The translations under genes and the position numbers were made by a program. Below, one piece after another: positions 33,837-42,766 of a stretch of DNA of 64,000 nucleotides. The DNA is from Betaproteobacteria bacterium (lineage in GTDB: Bacteria > Pseudomonadota > Gammaproteobacteria > Burkholderiales > UBA6910), in contig JACPEG010000025.1 in the NCBI GenBank assembly GCA_016183615.1, forward strand, positions 1 through 64,000. The letters are read 5' to 3'. Under the pieces are notes generated by a model. That model searched no databases. It was not told the DNA's origin and saw only the letters and a list, made by a program, of their open reading frames with translations. The first letter of the stretch is position 1. Each line of letters starts with the position of its first letter.

Positions 33837-34412
33837 TCACTTCACCAGGCCGGCGAAGCCCATGAAGGCGAGGCTCATCAGTCCCGCGGTCACCATGGCG
33901 ATGGCCGACCCCCTGAAAATGCCAGGCACGTCCGCAGCCTCGATCCGCTCCCGGATTCCCGCGAACAGGATGAGCGCCAGGGAGAAGCCCAGCGCCCCGC
34001 CCATGCCGAAGAACAGGGACTCGACGAAGTCGTGCTTCGCCTGGACGTTGAGCAGCGGGATGCCCAGCACCGCGCAGTTGGTGGTGATGAGGGGCAGGTA
34101 GATGCCGAGCACCTGGTAGAGCACCGGGCTGGTTTTCCGGATCGCCATCTCGGTGAACTGCACGATGCCCGCGATCACCACGATGAAGGAGAGCGTGGTG
34201 AGATAGGCGAGATCCGGGCCCAGCAGGTACTTGTTGACGAGGTAGCTGGTGCCCGAGCCCAGCGTCAGCACGAAGGTGGTGGCTGCCCCCATGCCGAGGG
34301 CCGTCTCGAGTTTCCGCGATACCCCCATGAACGGGCACAGGCCGAGGATTTTCACCATCACGATGTTGTTGACGAACACCGTGCCGACCAGGATGAGCAG
34401 ATAGCCTTCCAT
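33837..34412 (-). CDS. rnfA: Rnf complex subunit A
   Basis: A 191-residue membrane subunit with six helices, homologous to Rnf[21 protein letters not shown] and [18 protein letters not shown] each bring one Cys (LGLCP, TNCAV) to the membrane centre. The start at 34412 is the one that gives the family length (about 192); a longer frame to 34472 would cross the promoter. First gene of the rnfABCDGE-nth operon. Confidence 0.96.
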   Translation of the reverse strand: MEGYLLILVGTVFVNNIVMVKILGLCPFMGVSRKLETALGMGAATTFVLTLGSGTSYLVNKYLLGPDLAYLTTLSFIVVIAGIVQFTEMAIRKTSPVLYQVLGIYLPLITTNCAVLGIPLLNVQAKHDFVESLFFGMGGALGFSLALILFAGIRERIEAADVPGIFRGSAIAMVTAGLMSLAFMGFAGLVK

Positions 34413-34471
34413 CAGGATGCGGCCGGAATGTCGATTCGCGGGAGGAGGACGCGTGGATTTTGCACCGCGCA

Positions 34472-34500
34472 ATTATCGCCGGAGCGCCGCGCCCCATCAA
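34472..34500 (-). promoter_or_regulatory. rnf operon promoter
   Basis: On the minus strand TTGATG (34495-34500) and GATAAT (34472-34477) are 17 bases apart. Predicted transcription start near 34465 gives a leader of about 50 bases before rnfA. No FNR box or SoxR-type operator is visible next to it. Confidence 0.65.
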
Positions 34501-34528
34501 CCCCGCCGCCCTTATATGTTTATGAATT

Positions 34529-34560
34529 CCGGTTATAACCGGGCGGCGCCGTCAGGCGCC
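34529..34560. promoter_or_regulatory. Palindrome and hairpin at the ald 3' end
   Basis: CCGGTTATAACCGG (34529-34542) is a perfect 14-base palindrome. Beside it GGCGCC-GTCA-GGCGCC (34545-34560) is a perfect hairpin that encloses the ald stop codon in its loop. There is no T run, so it is not a standard terminator. The palindrome lies about 30 bases upstream of the rnf -35 and could be an operator. Confidence 0.45.
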
Positions 34561-35667
34561 GAGGACCGTGCTCACCGGTGTGAACGAATAACCCAGATCT
34601 TCGGCGACGCCGGGGTGGGTCACGGTTCCGAGATGAACCTGCAGCCCCCCGGCAAATCCCGGGTCAGCCGACAGAGCGCGGCCCACGCCGAGATCGGCGA
34701 GGCGAAGCGCGTAGGGCAGCGTGGCCTGGGTGAGCGCCAGGGTGGAGGTGCGGGCCGTTGCCGAGGGTATGTTGGTAACGCAGTAGTGCACCACCCCTTC
34801 CTCGACGTAAAGGGGCTCCGAATGGCTGGTGGGCCGGGAGGTTTCGGCGCATCCGCCCTGGTCGATGGAGACATCCACCAGCACCGAGCCCGGCCGCATT
34901 GCGGCCACCAGCTCGCGCGAAATCAGCTTGGGCGCGCGCTTGCCCGGCACCAGTACCGCGCCGATCACCAGGTCCGCATCCGGCACCAGGGCCTCTATGC
35001 TCGAGGCATCGGAGCAGCGGGTCTTGAGGGCGCTGCCGAGCGCGTCCTGCAGCCGCCCCATGCGCGCCGGATTGCGATCGAGCAGGGTGACGTCGGCGCC
35101 GAGTCCGATGGCCATGCGCGCCGCATTGGAGCCCACGACGCCGCCGCCGAGGATCAGCACCTTTGCCGGGGCCACCCCGGGAACGCCGGGCAGCAATACG
35201 CCGCTGCCGCCGTTGGGCGTGGTGAGCGCCCAGGCTCCCGCCAGCACCGCGAGGCGCCCGGCTACCTGGGACATGGGCGTGAGCAGCGGCAGCTCCCCGG
35301 CCGGGCCGGTGACGGTCTCGTAGCCGACCGCGGTGGCCCTTCGCTCCACCAGCTGGCGCGCGAACTCCGGAGCCGTGGCGAGGTGCAGGTAGCAGAACAG
35401 GATCAGCCCTTCCCGCAGGTAGCGGAACTCGTCGGGCTGAAGCTCCTTCACCTTCACGACCAGGTCGGCGGCGAACACCTCGCCCGCCGTCGCGACGATT
35501 TCTGCGCCGGCGTCGACGTAGCGCCCGTCGGGGAATCCGGTCCGGAATCCCGCGCCGGACTGCACCCGCGCCCGGTGGCCGGCTGCAACCAGAGCCGCCA
35601 CTCCCGCCGGGGTCAGCCCGACGCGGTATTCGTGGTTCTTGGTCTCTTTCGGAACGCCGATGAGCAT
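34552..35667 (-). CDS. ald: Alanine dehydrogenase
   Basis: A 371-residue NAD-dependent enzyme interconverting alanine and pyruvate plus ammonia. MLIGVPKETKNHEYRVGLTP is the family start; Lys74 (KVKELQ) and His95 (CYLHLA) are the expected pyruvate-binding and catalytic residues; VLILGGGVVGSNAARMAIG near 170 is the NAD fold; DVSIDQGGCAETSRPT is the second signature. The ATG at 35667 has GAGG upstream; the longer alternative (MIEVLP) begins at the edge of a REP-like element. Confidence 0.96.
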   Translation of the reverse strand: MLIGVPKETKNHEYRVGLTPAGVAALVAAGHRARVQSGAGFRTGFPDGRYVDAGAEIVATAGEVFAADLVVKVKELQPDEFRYLREGLILFCYLHLATAPEFARQLVERRATAVGYETVTGPAGELPLLTPMSQVAGRLAVLAGAWALTTPNGGSGVLLPGVPGVAPAKVLILGGGVVGSNAARMAIGLGADVTLLDRNPARMGRLQDALGSALKTRCSDASSIEALVPDADLVIGAVLVPGKRAPKLISRELVAAMRPGSVLVDVSIDQGGCAETSRPTSHSEPLYVEEGVVHYCVTNIPSATARTSTLALTQATLPYALRLADLGVGRALSADPGFAGGLQVHLGTVTHPGVAEDLGYSFTPVSTVLGA

Positions 35668-35685
35668 GGGCAATACCTCGATCAT

Positions 35686-35757
35686 GTAGGGCGGATAAAG
35701 CGCAGCGTATCCGCCATTCGGAGGTGGATTCGGCCTGCGGCCTTAATCCACCCTACG
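35686..35757. repeat. REP-like GTAGGGCGGATAAAG composite element
   Basis: A 72-base twin of the 27965-28035 element. Its second half is almost identical (GGTGGATTCGGCCTGCGGCC). Its first stem reads GGCGGATA/TATCCGCC instead of GGTGGAAT/ATTCCACC, a change compensated on both arms. It fills the gap between pyrD and ald, and its GTAG, on the minus strand, supplies the pyrD stop. Confidence 0.87.
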
Positions 35758-36778
35758 AGCTGCGTTGTGCTCCCGCCAGGGCCGCAACGGTCTCGCGCAC
35801 CAGAGCGGGACCGGCGTAGATGAGCCCGGTATAGATTTGGACCAGGGAGGCCCCGGCCTCGATCTTTTCGGTCGCGTCGTCCGGGGCCATGATTCCCCCG
35901 ACGCCGATGACGGGTACTTCGCCGGCCAGAGCCCGCGACAGGCGCTTGACCACCTCGGTGGCGCGCGCCCGCAACGGCGCTCCGCTCAATCCGCCGGCCT
36001 CGCCGGCCTGAGGCAGTCCCTCCACCCCCTGCCGGGATACGGTCGTGTTGGTCGCGATTACCGCGTCCACCCGGTGTGACCTGAGCAGTCCTGCGATGGC
36101 GCCGATCTGCTCGGGCTCCAGGTCCGGCGCGATCTTCAGCGCCAGCGGCACGCTCCTGCCGTGCTGTTGCGCGAGCAGCGCCTGCTCCTTCTTGAGGGCG
36201 CCGAGCAACCGGTCTAGCTCCCCCGCTTCCTGCAACTGCCGCAGGTCTGTCGTGTTGGGGGAGGAGATGTTGACCGTCACGTAGCTCGCCTGGGCGTAGA
36301 CCTTGCGCAGGCACGCCAGGTAATCGTCGGTGGCGCGCTCGATGGGCGTATCGAAGTTCTTGCCGATGTTGATCCCGAGAACGCCGCGGTAGCGGGCGCG
36401 CTGCACGTTCTCCACCAGCCGGTCCACGCCGTCGTTGTTGAAGCCCATGCGGTTGATGATGGCGCCCGCTTCGGGAATGCGGAACAGGCGCGGCTTCGGA
36501 TTCCCCGGCTGGGGGCGCGGGGTCACGGTGCCGATCTCGAGGAAGCCGAATCCGAGCGCGGCCAGCGCGTCGACGTACTCGCCGTTCTTGTCGAGGCCGG
36601 CGGCGAGGCCGACGGGATTCGGAAACGCCAGACCCATGACGGGCACGGGCCGGGAGGGGAGGGGACCGGAGCGGGTCAGGCCAAGCGCGCGCAGCGCGCT
36701 GAGGGAATCGAGGGTGAAACGGTGGGCGGTTTCGGGATCGAGGCTGAACAGCAGCGCGCGCAGGGTGGGATAGAGCAT
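35753..36778 (-). CDS. pyrD: Dihydroorotate dehydrogenase, class 2 (quinone)
   Basis: A 341-residue membrane-associated flavoenzyme of pyrimidine synthesis that passes electrons to quinone. The N-terminal amphipathic helices ([21 protein letters not shown]) mark class 2; [14 protein letters not shown], the catalytic Ser173 in NISSPNT, and [29 protein letters not shown] are the FMN and substrate parts. The C-terminal residues RSS and the stop TAG at 35753 abut or lie in the REP-like element. Confidence 0.97.
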   Translation of the reverse strand: MLYPTLRALLFSLDPETAHRFTLDSLSALRALGLTRSGPLPSRPVPVMGLAFPNPVGLAAGLDKNGEYVDALAALGFGFLEIGTVTPRPQPGNPKPRLFRIPEAGAIINRMGFNNDGVDRLVENVQRARYRGVLGINIGKNFDTPIERATDDYLACLRKVYAQASYVTVNISSPNTTDLRQLQEAGELDRLLGALKKEQALLAQQHGRSVPLALKIAPDLEPEQIGAIAGLLRSHRVDAVIATNTTVSRQGVEGLPQAGEAGGLSGAPLRARATEVVKRLSRALAGEVPVIGVGGIMAPDDATEKIEAGASLVQIYTGLIYAGPALVRETVAALAGAQRSS

Positions 36779-36810
36779 GCGGCGATTTTACCAGCCGCCA
36801 CGACCGGCGA

Positions 36811-37545
36811 TCAGCCTTGAGGATCCGGGAGCAATTGCCAGCGGCCGTTGACCAGGCCCTCCATGGGGCGGAATTTGGCCTTGTAGGCCATCTTCTGGCT
36901 CTCTGCGATCCAGTAGCCCAGGTACAGATACGGCAGCCCCAGCTTGCGGCACAGCTCGACCTGCCACAGGATGTTGTAGGTGCCGAAGCTCGCGCCCGGG
37001 ACGTCGGGGTCGAAGAAGGTGTAGACCGAGGACAGGCCGTCGGCGAGCTGGTCAACGATGCTCACCATGCGCAGCAGCGGTCCCTCGTGGAACTCCACCA
37101 GCTTGGAGCTCACGTTGCTCTGGAGCAGGAAGTGCCGGTACTGCTCGCGGCTGTCCTGGTCCATGCCGCCGCCGCTGTGGCGCCGGGCCTGGTAGCGCAG
37201 GTAAAGGCCATAGTGCTCGGGGCTGTAGTGCAGATCGAGGACCCGGGCGGAGAGGGTGCAGTGGCGGTTCCAGGCGCGGCGCTGGGCGCGCCCCGGCCGG
37301 AACTCCCCGGTGACGATGCGCACCGGCACGCAGGCGCGGCAGTTGTCGCAGTGGGGACGGTAAGTGAAGGCGCCGCTGCGGCGGAAGCCCGCCCGCACCA
37401 GTTCCCCATAGACGCGGGTGTCGATCAGGTGGCTGGGGGTCGCTACCTGGGAGCGGGCCATCCGGCCCGGCAGGTAGCTGCAGGGATAGGGCGCTGTCGC
37501 ATAGAACTGCAGCACCGACAGCGGAAAGTCATTCAGGAAGGTCAT
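36811..37545 (-). CDS. bpt: Aspartate/glutamate leucyltransferase (N-end rule)
   Basis: A 244-residue protein of the arginyl-tRNA-protein transferase family, bacterial (Bpt) branch, which attaches Leu to proteins with N-terminal Asp or Glu and marks them for ClpS/ClpAP. Seen: [25 protein letters not shown] (Cys of the N-terminal domain), [27 protein letters not shown] and the [13 protein letters not shown] end. Its ATG lies inside the end of aat (17-base overlap), which joins two N-end rule transferases in one transcript. Confidence 0.94.
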   Translation of the reverse strand: MTFLNDFPLSVLQFYATAPYPCSYLPGRMARSQVATPSHLIDTRVYGELVRAGFRRSGAFTYRPHCDNCRACVPVRIVTGEFRPGRAQRRAWNRHCTLSARVLDLHYSPEHYGLYLRYQARRHSGGGMDQDSREQYRHFLLQSNVSSKLVEFHEGPLLRMVSIVDQLADGLSSVYTFFDPDVPGASFGTYNILWQVELCRKLGLPYLYLGYWIAESQKMAYKAKFRPMEGLVNGRWQLLPDPQG

Positions 37546-38227
37546 GGTCGAATTTCCACCTGCCGACGATTCCCGGACAGTTTACCAACTCCGCGAGCCT
37601 TAGACTAAATTCCGCGCGTGAAATCTCCCGGGCGCCGAAGGACGCGAGATGGGGCGTGTTCATCTGGCAGTCGATGAGGCCGAACCGCCAGCGGGCGAGC
37701 TGCCGCACCAGGGCGACCAGCGCGATCTTCGAGGCATCGGTTTCGCGGGCGAACATGGACTCGCCGAAAAACGCCCGTCCCAGGGCCACCCCGTACAGCC
37801 CTCCCGCGAGCCGGCCGCCGATCCAGGTTTCCACCGAATGGGCGAGCCCGGCCTGGTGCAGCCGGGAGTACGCGGCGACCATGGCGGGATGGATCCAGGT
37901 CCCGGTCTGGCCGCGGCGGGGCTCGGCGCACGCTTCCATGACCTCGCGGAAGGCGTGGTCGGTGCGGACCTCGTAATCGTGCAACTTGAGCCGCTTGCGC
38001 AGGGACCGGGAAACCTTGAGCTCCGCGGGAAACAGCACCATGCGCGGGTCGGGACTCCACCACAGAATGGGATCGCCCCGGTTGAACCAGGGGAAAATGC
38101 CCTGGCGGTAGGCAAGAACCAGCCGCTCCGGGGCGAGGTCGCCGCCGGCGGCGAGCAGCCCGTTGGGTTCTTCGAGCGCCCGCTCAACGGGAGGAAACGG
38201 GTCGCGCGGGCGCAGCCAGGGAATCAA
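37529..38227 (-). CDS. aat: Leucyl/phenylalanyl-tRNA-protein transferase
   Basis: A 232-residue enzyme that adds Leu or Phe to N-terminal Arg or Lys of proteins. [60 protein letters not shown] and [16 protein letters not shown] are all diagnostic. TTG at 38227 puts about 19 residues before EPNGLL, as in E. coli Aat; the longer frame begins with GTG at 38290 and would read a dispersed repeat as protein. No Shine-Dalgarno is visible at the TTG. Confidence 0.93.
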   Translation of the reverse strand: MIPWLRPRDPFPPVERALEEPNGLLAAGGDLAPERLVLAYRQGIFPWFNRGDPILWWSPDPRMVLFPAELKVSRSLRKRLKLHDYEVRTDHAFREVMEACAEPRRGQTGTWIHPAMVAAYSRLHQAGLAHSVETWIGGRLAGGLYGVALGRAFFGESMFARETDASKIALVALVRQLARWRFGLIDCQMNTPHLASFGAREISRAEFSLRLAELVNCPGIVGRWKFDHDLPE

Positions 38228-38231
38228 GGAA

Positions 38232-38303
38232 GTGAACGGTGAATATGAACGGCCAGTGCGAACGGCGCATCGCCATTCGCTTCCGTTCACTGTTTACCGT
38301 TCA
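38232..38303. repeat. Inverted pair of GTGAACGGTGAA repeats before aat
   Basis: GTGAACGGTGAATATGAACG at 38232 and, inverted, TTCCGTTCACTGTTTACCG at 38281. The pair occupies almost the whole gap between the Rieske gene and aat. Same family as 3922-3961 and 19237-19259. Confidence 0.7.
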
Positions 38304-38315
38304 GACCTTCCGCCG

Positions 38316-39026
38316 TCAACAGGTCACCTGCTGCCGGCAGAAGCTGGAAAGCTCGCTGACCACGGCACCTCCGTCCACCAGGCCGCGGGCCCGGGCCGCG
38401 CTACCATGATCCAGGGCGAGCTTGAAGTCGTACTTCTCGAAGAACTTGTTGAACAGCTCGCCCCCCAGGGTGCCGACGGCGTGGATCTCGTCGCGTCCCG
38501 TGTCGTATTCCAGCAGGATGGCGGCCAGCGGCTGCTTGGCGGGTCCCGACACCACGGTGGCGCCGCGGGCCGGATCGTACTCGCTGTGCTCGGCGCAGCA
38601 ATGGATCATGTGGGCTCGGGCGGTGGGTGAAGCGGTTTTTCCGTCGCGGTAGCTGATGAAGCTGATCTGCCGGGTGGGATACGCGAGACGGTGGGCGCAG
38701 ATGGCGGAGTAGGCGACGACGGAGCGCGCCGTGCCGACGCCACCCTGCCACTGGTATTCGACCCCGCCTTCGGTTTTCAGCGTCATCGCCTGGAGCGCGG
38801 GCCGGCCAAGGTTGAGCAGGAAGCAGGGCGTGCTGGCGTAGGGGTAGTGAAAGATATAGTTGCGGTTGGCGACGAGGGTGGCGGCCCGCAGGGGCTTTCC
38901 GTACTCGTCCACCAGCAGGGCGCGCGAATAGAGCCGCGGCGCCGCGTAGGCGGGAACGGCCGCATGCCCTCCGGCCGCCAGTGCCGCGCCGGCGGCGCAC
39001 GCCTTCATGAATTCCCGCCGTTCCAC
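38316..39026 (-). CDS. Tat-exported Rieske-type [2Fe-2S] protein
   Basis: A 236-residue protein starting with a twin-arginine signal (MERREFMKACAAGAALAAGG). A Rieske-like pair follows: CAHR and, about 28 residues later, CAEHSEYD, the C-x-H and C-x2-H ligands, although the distance between them is longer than the usual 15-20. A PKQPL turn after the second box is also typical. It should be an exported electron carrier; the partner is unknown and no cytochrome b or oxidase gene lies beside it. sodC follows upstream by 11 bases on the same strand. Confidence 0.75.
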   Translation of the reverse strand: MERREFMKACAAGAALAAGGHAAVPAYAAPRLYSRALLVDEYGKPLRAATLVANRNYIFHYPYASTPCFLLNLGRPALQAMTLKTEGGVEYQWQGGVGTARSVVAYSAICAHRLAYPTRQISFISYRDGKTASPTARAHMIHCCAEHSEYDPARGATVVSGPAKQPLAAILLEYDTGRDEIHAVGTLGGELFNKFFEKYDFKLALDHGSAARARGLVDGGAVVSELSSFCRQQVTC

Positions 39027-39037
39027 GGCCGATACGC

Positions 39038-39577
39038 TCAGTAGCGGGACGTGCCGCCCGACTGGGTCATCACGATCACGCCGCAGGCGACGCGGGCCCC
39101 GGAGTTGCCGGTGGGCTGGGTCTTGAAGTCATCGGGCGCGGCGTGAACAATCATGCCCCTGCCGCCGATGTTGCCTTCGCCTGAGCCCAGGGTGAGGCCT
39201 TCCACCTCGATTTCCAGGCGGGCGACGCCGCTGGCATCCGCATTCAGGTTGCCCAGGCCGCCGGCGTGGCGCTCGGCGCCGCTGGCGCCGCCGTGGGGCT
39301 TCTTGTGGGGATTGAAGTGGCCTCCCGCGCTCATGCCGTCGCCGGAACCGCAGTCCCCCTTCTCGTGGATGTGAAAGCCGTGCAGGCCGGGCGCAAGGCC
39401 GCGCACCTCGGCTTTCACCAGCATTTTGCTGCCCTTGGGCGTGAAACTGACGCTGCCCGTTACATTGTTGCCCCTGGTGGCATCCAGCCGGGCGCCGGCG
39501 GACGGACCCGGGTCGGACATGGTGGCGCAGGCGGCAAGCAATGCGGCCGCGGATGCGACGCTGATCGGAGCCTTCAT
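39038..39577 (-). CDS. sodC: Cu,Zn superoxide dismutase, probable lipoprotein
   Basis: A 179-residue precursor. The N-terminus ends in a lipobox (LLAAC at 12-16), so the mature enzyme is probably lipid-anchored in the periplasm. Metal ligands are in GFHIHEKGDC, GGHFNPHKKPHGG, RHAGGLGN and GRGMIVHA, and the second disulfide Cys in SGARVACGVI. It removes superoxide outside the cytoplasm. Followed by the Rieske gene after 11 bases, likely in the same transcript. Confidence 0.95.
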   Translation of the reverse strand: MKAPISVASAAALLAACATMSDPGPSAGARLDATRGNNVTGSVSFTPKGSKMLVKAEVRGLAPGLHGFHIHEKGDCGSGDGMSAGGHFNPHKKPHGGASGAERHAGGLGNLNADASGVARLEIEVEGLTLGSGEGNIGGRGMIVHAAPDDFKTQPTGNSGARVACGVIVMTQSGGTSRY

Positions 39578-39671
39578 GACGGTTCCTCCTCGTTGTTATT
39601 GACGGGATAAGTCATTTTAGACAGCTTCCAAACCCAACAAAACCATGCCGGTTGCAGGGATTAGCCGGGCC

Positions 39672-41006
39672 TCACGCCGACATCCGGTCCACCTCGGCCG
39701 CCATTTGTCGCAGCGCGTCGGATATGACTACGGGATAGGCCGGCGCGGCTTCCAGGCGACGCAGGTCCGCGGGCAGCAGCGCGTATTGCTGGAGCGCCCG
39801 GACCCGGATTTCTGACAGGCTTCGCAGTGGCGCCAGGCGCCGGCCGCCGGCCATCTGCGGCCGCACCAGGCCTTCTCCGCCCGGGGCGTCATCCTCCACC
39901 GTCATGAGGTCTTCGCGCATCCTGCCATCGGCGCCATAGCGCCGGTACACCTGCTTGCGTCCCGGCCAGGTGGCCTTGCCCTCGGAGCGCTTGCGCCGCG
40001 GGCGTCCCGCGTATTCCATGAGCTTGTACACGCTGTCGAGGGAGGGCGCGTCGCCGGAGGTGACGAGGCTGGTGCCGACGCCGAAGCCGTCGATGGGCGC
40101 GCCCGCGTCCATCAGCGCCTTGAGCCGGTATTCGTCCAGGTTGCCGCTGGCGAAGATCACCGTCTTCGAAAGGCCGCCCTGGTCGAGGATGCGCCGCACC
40201 TTGCGCGCGTGGGCGGCGAGGTCGCCGCTGTCGAGCCGTACCCCCTTGATGGCAATGCCTTCGGCGGCGAGCTTCGGGGCCAGGGCCACCACCTTGCGCG
40301 CCGCCGCCTCGGTGTCGTAGGTGTCGATGAGCAGCACCGCATTGCCGGGAAACGACCGCGCGAAATGCTCGAAGGCCGCGGGCTCGTCGTCGTGGGCCTG
40401 GACGAAGGAATGGGCCATGGTGCCGTAGACGGGGATGCCGAAGCGGGCCCCGGCCAGCACCGTCGCGGTGCCCGAAAACCCCGCCAGGTAACTGGCGCGG
40501 GCGGCGAGCAGCCCGGCCTCCGCGCCGTGGGCCCGCCGCAGGCCGAAATCCACCAGCAGCTTCGCCGGCGCCGCCAGCACCGAGCGGGCCGCCTTGGAGG
40601 CCACCAGCGTCGAGAAGTGGAGCAAATTGATGAGGCGGGTTTCCACCAGCTGAGCCTGGGGCAGCGGCGCGGTCACCCGCAGGATCGGCTCGTTGGGAAA
40701 AACCACGGTGCCCTCGGGAATCGCGTGAACGTCCCCCGTGAAGCGCAGCGTCTCCAGGTAATCCACCAGATCCTTGCTGAACAGGCCGCTTCCCGCGATC
40801 CATTCCAGCTCTTCCGGCCCGAAGCGCAGGTTTTCCAGGAAGTCGAGGGCCTGCTCCAGGCCGGCGGTCACCAGGAAGTTGCGCTCGGGAGGAAGCTTGC
40901 GCACGAAGAACTCGAACACCGCCGGCTCCTCCATGCGCTGTTCCAGGTAGCCCTGGAGCATGGTGAGCTGGTAGAGGTCGGTGAGCAGCGGGCTGGTTAG
41001 CAGCAT
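39672..41006 (-). CDS. pncB: Nicotinate phosphoribosyltransferase
   Basis: A 444-residue enzyme converting nicotinate and PRPP to nicotinate mononucleotide in NAD salvage. SPLLTDLYQLTMLQGY, the His of GTMAHSFVQAH (phospho-His region), DTYDTEAAARK, IKGVRLDSGDL and FGVGTSLVTS are diagnostic. ATG at 41006 overlaps the pncA stop by one base (TGATG), so nicotinamide is deamidated and then used by coupled enzymes. The upstream in-frame extension is the antisense-free shadow of pncA. Confidence 0.96.
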   Translation of the reverse strand: MLLTSPLLTDLYQLTMLQGYLEQRMEEPAVFEFFVRKLPPERNFLVTAGLEQALDFLENLRFGPEELEWIAGSGLFSKDLVDYLETLRFTGDVHAIPEGTVVFPNEPILRVTAPLPQAQLVETRLINLLHFSTLVASKAARSVLAAPAKLLVDFGLRRAHGAEAGLLAARASYLAGFSGTATVLAGARFGIPVYGTMAHSFVQAHDDEPAAFEHFARSFPGNAVLLIDTYDTEAAARKVVALAPKLAAEGIAIKGVRLDSGDLAAHARKVRRILDQGGLSKTVIFASGNLDEYRLKALMDAGAPIDGFGVGTSLVTSGDAPSLDSVYKLMEYAGRPRRKRSEGKATWPGRKQVYRRYGADGRMREDLMTVEDDAPGGEGLVRPQMAGGRRLAPLRSLSEIRVRALQQYALLPADLRRLEAAPAYPVVISDALRQMAAEVDRMSA

Positions 41007-41587
41007 CAGGCCAGATTTGTTAGCGTTATTGGATTGGCCCCAAGCCCCAGCATTTCCTGTTCCGCCCTGGTTCCGTCGTCCGGCTGCACATTGACCGCGC
41101 GGATCGCATCCTGCAGCAGCAGCACCGTGTAGCCGAGCCGCACGGCGTCTTTCACCGTGTTGAGCACGCAGTAGTCGGTGGCCAGCCCCCCCACCAGCAC
41201 GCGCTTCACGCCACGATCCCTGAGCAGACGATCGAGCTCGGTGCCGCCGAAGCCGGAGTAGGCGTCCTGGTCGGCCGTGGTGGCCTTCGATACCACGGTC
41301 GCGCCGGGCGGCAATTCCAGCCCGGGTGCGAAATCCGCGCCGGGCGTGCCTGCCACGCAGTGGGGCGGCCAGGGGCCTCCCCGGGCGCGGAACGAGCAGT
41401 GGTTCGACGGATGCCAGTCGCGGGTGGCAAACACCGGCACGCCCTGAGCCTGGAACCGGGCGATGTAGCCGTTGAGCACGGGCACCACCTGGTCGCCCCG
41501 GGGCACGGCCAGGCTTCCACCGGGAAGGAAATCGTTCTGGACGTCGACGATGACGAGGGCATCGCCTGCGGAGATGGAGATGTTCAT
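41006..41587 (-). CDS. pncA: Nicotinamidase
   Basis: A 193-residue isochorismatase-fold hydrolase, nicotinamide to nicotinate. The catalytic Asp in VIVDVQNDFLPGG, Lys in VSKATT and Cys in GLATDYCV form the triad; the metal site is RDWHPSNH. Start at 41587 (MNISISAGDALVIVD) fits the family; the frame continues upstream without homology. Coupled to pncB. Confidence 0.95.
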   Translation of the reverse strand: MNISISAGDALVIVDVQNDFLPGGSLAVPRGDQVVPVLNGYIARFQAQGVPVFATRDWHPSNHCSFRARGGPWPPHCVAGTPGADFAPGLELPPGATVVSKATTADQDAYSGFGGTELDRLLRDRGVKRVLVGGLATDYCVLNTVKDAVRLGYTVLLLQDAIRAVNVQPDDGTRAEQEMLGLGANPITLTNLA

Positions 41588-41796
41588 GTTGTTGTGGCAC
41601 CGGCCGGCGTGAGCCGCGCCTCGCAAAGGGGTTCTGAACCTCGATTCAGGCAATCAGCGGCCCGCTGAAAGCCGGTCCGCTGCATTGCCGGCCACCAGCG
41701 CATCGTTAGCTCAATTCAATTATAGGTGAGTGGCCGCGCCGGGCGAAACGGCCTAAAATCAAGTTTTTTGCACCAGCCAGGGAGCCCCTGCGGCCG

Positions 41797-42558
41797 ATGC
41801 GGCCCACAGAAAAACCGTTCACTCTCACCGCGCAGAAGGTTTCCTGCGGGCGATGCTGCCTGCGGGAGCTGTGCGCGCCGATCGACGTCACGCCGCAGCA
41901 GGAGGACCTGCTTCACGCCCTGGTGAAGCAGCAGCACCTCTCGATCCGGCGCGGCGATCATCTGTACCGGGGGGGAATGCCGTTCCACAGCCTGTTCGCC
42001 ATCCACACCGGCTCGTTCAAGACCTACATGCTGACCGATGACGGGCGCGAGCGGGTGGAGGGCTTCTATCTCTCGGGCGACATGCTGGGCATGGACGGCA
42101 TCAGCGGCGACACCTATACCCTGAGCGCGGTGGCCCTTGAGGATACCGGCATCTGCGTGCTGCCGTTCCACCGGCTGGAGGAGCTGACCCGGGAATCCCC
42201 CGTGGTACAGCGCCAGTTCCACCGCATGATGAGCCGCGAAATCCTGCGCGACAAGGGCATCATGATGATGCTGGGTCAGATGACGGCCGAAGAGCGCCTG
42301 GCCGCTTTCCTGCTCAACCTGTCCCAGCGTTATGAGGCGCGGGGTTTCTCGGCAACCGAACTCTCCCTCAGGATGAGCCGCCAGGACATCGCCAACTACC
42401 TGGGCCTGAAACCCGAGACCGTGAGCCGGCTGCTGTCGCGGTTCCAGGACGACGGAATCATCGCCATCAGCGGCAAGAACGTCCACATCGTCCACATTGA
42501 CCGCCTGCGGGCCGTACTGGGCTTCGGAGACGGCATCTATTTCGACCAGTTGCCCTGA
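41797..42558 (+). CDS. FNR-type oxygen-sensing regulator, paralogue 2
   Basis: A 253-residue CRP/FNR protein. N-terminal Cys17, Cys20 and Cys26 plus Cys120 (DTGICVLPF) match the four ligands of the FNR [4Fe-4S] cluster; Cys21 is extra. The sensor barrel (45-140) and dimer helix are followed by the DNA-reading helix in SRQDIANYLGLKPETVSRLLSRF, whose E-x2-SR reads TTGAT half sites. It is clearly related to the fnr gene at 55809-56555. It precedes ompW, which has an FNR-box. Confidence 0.92.
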   Translation: MRPTEKPFTLTAQKVSCGRCCLRELCAPIDVTPQQEDLLHALVKQQHLSIRRGDHLYRGGMPFHSLFAIHTGSFKTYMLTDDGRERVEGFYLSGDMLGMDGISGDTYTLSAVALEDTGICVLPFHRLEELTRESPVVQRQFHRMMSREILRDKGIMMMLGQMTAEERLAAFLLNLSQRYEARGFSATELSLRMSRQDIANYLGLKPETVSRLLSRFQDDGIIAISGKNVHIVHIDRLRAVLGFGDGIYFDQLP

Positions 42559-42572
42559 GCGGGCGGGCTCCC

Positions 42573-42622
42573 CCGGAGGCGTCCCTGGCCCCTCCGGCAA
42601 CGATAACGAATTTTTATCGTTG
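42573..42622 (+). promoter_or_regulatory. Two adjacent palindromes between the FNR paralogue and ompW
   Basis: CCGGAGG/CCTCCGG (42573-42597) is a 7-bp hairpin close behind the FNR-paralogue stop. Directly after it, CAACGATAA-CGAATTT-TTATCGTTG (42598-42622) is a perfect 9-bp inverted repeat. The first may end transcription; the second could be a terminator arm (five T in the loop and arm) or an operator for ompW. Confidence 0.5.
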
Positions 42623-42656
42623 CATAACAACACTTTATTATCTTTATGACAAAAAA

Positions 42657-42670
42657 ATGACTTAGGTCAA
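42657..42670 (+). promoter_or_regulatory. FNR-like box upstream of ompW
   Basis: ATGACTTAGGTCAA has a TGAC-N4-GTCA symmetry and matches TTGAT-N4-ATCAA in 10 of the 14 pattern positions counting the spacer as free, so it is a weaker site. It is about 100 bases before the ompW ATG. FNR is known to act on ompW in E. coli. Confidence 0.55.
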
Positions 42671-42766
42671 GCGGCTCTCCCCTGTTGAGCCTAATCTGCC
42701 GCACTGCAGCACCCCGATCCGAACGGGGCGATGCTGCAAATCCGAAAACCGGCTAGGGAGAGCATC

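Noticed and set aside
42731-42766. Upstream extension of ompW
   Set aside because: The extra residues would precede the signal peptide, and a good ribosome site (TAGGGAGAG) lies directly before the ATG at 42767.
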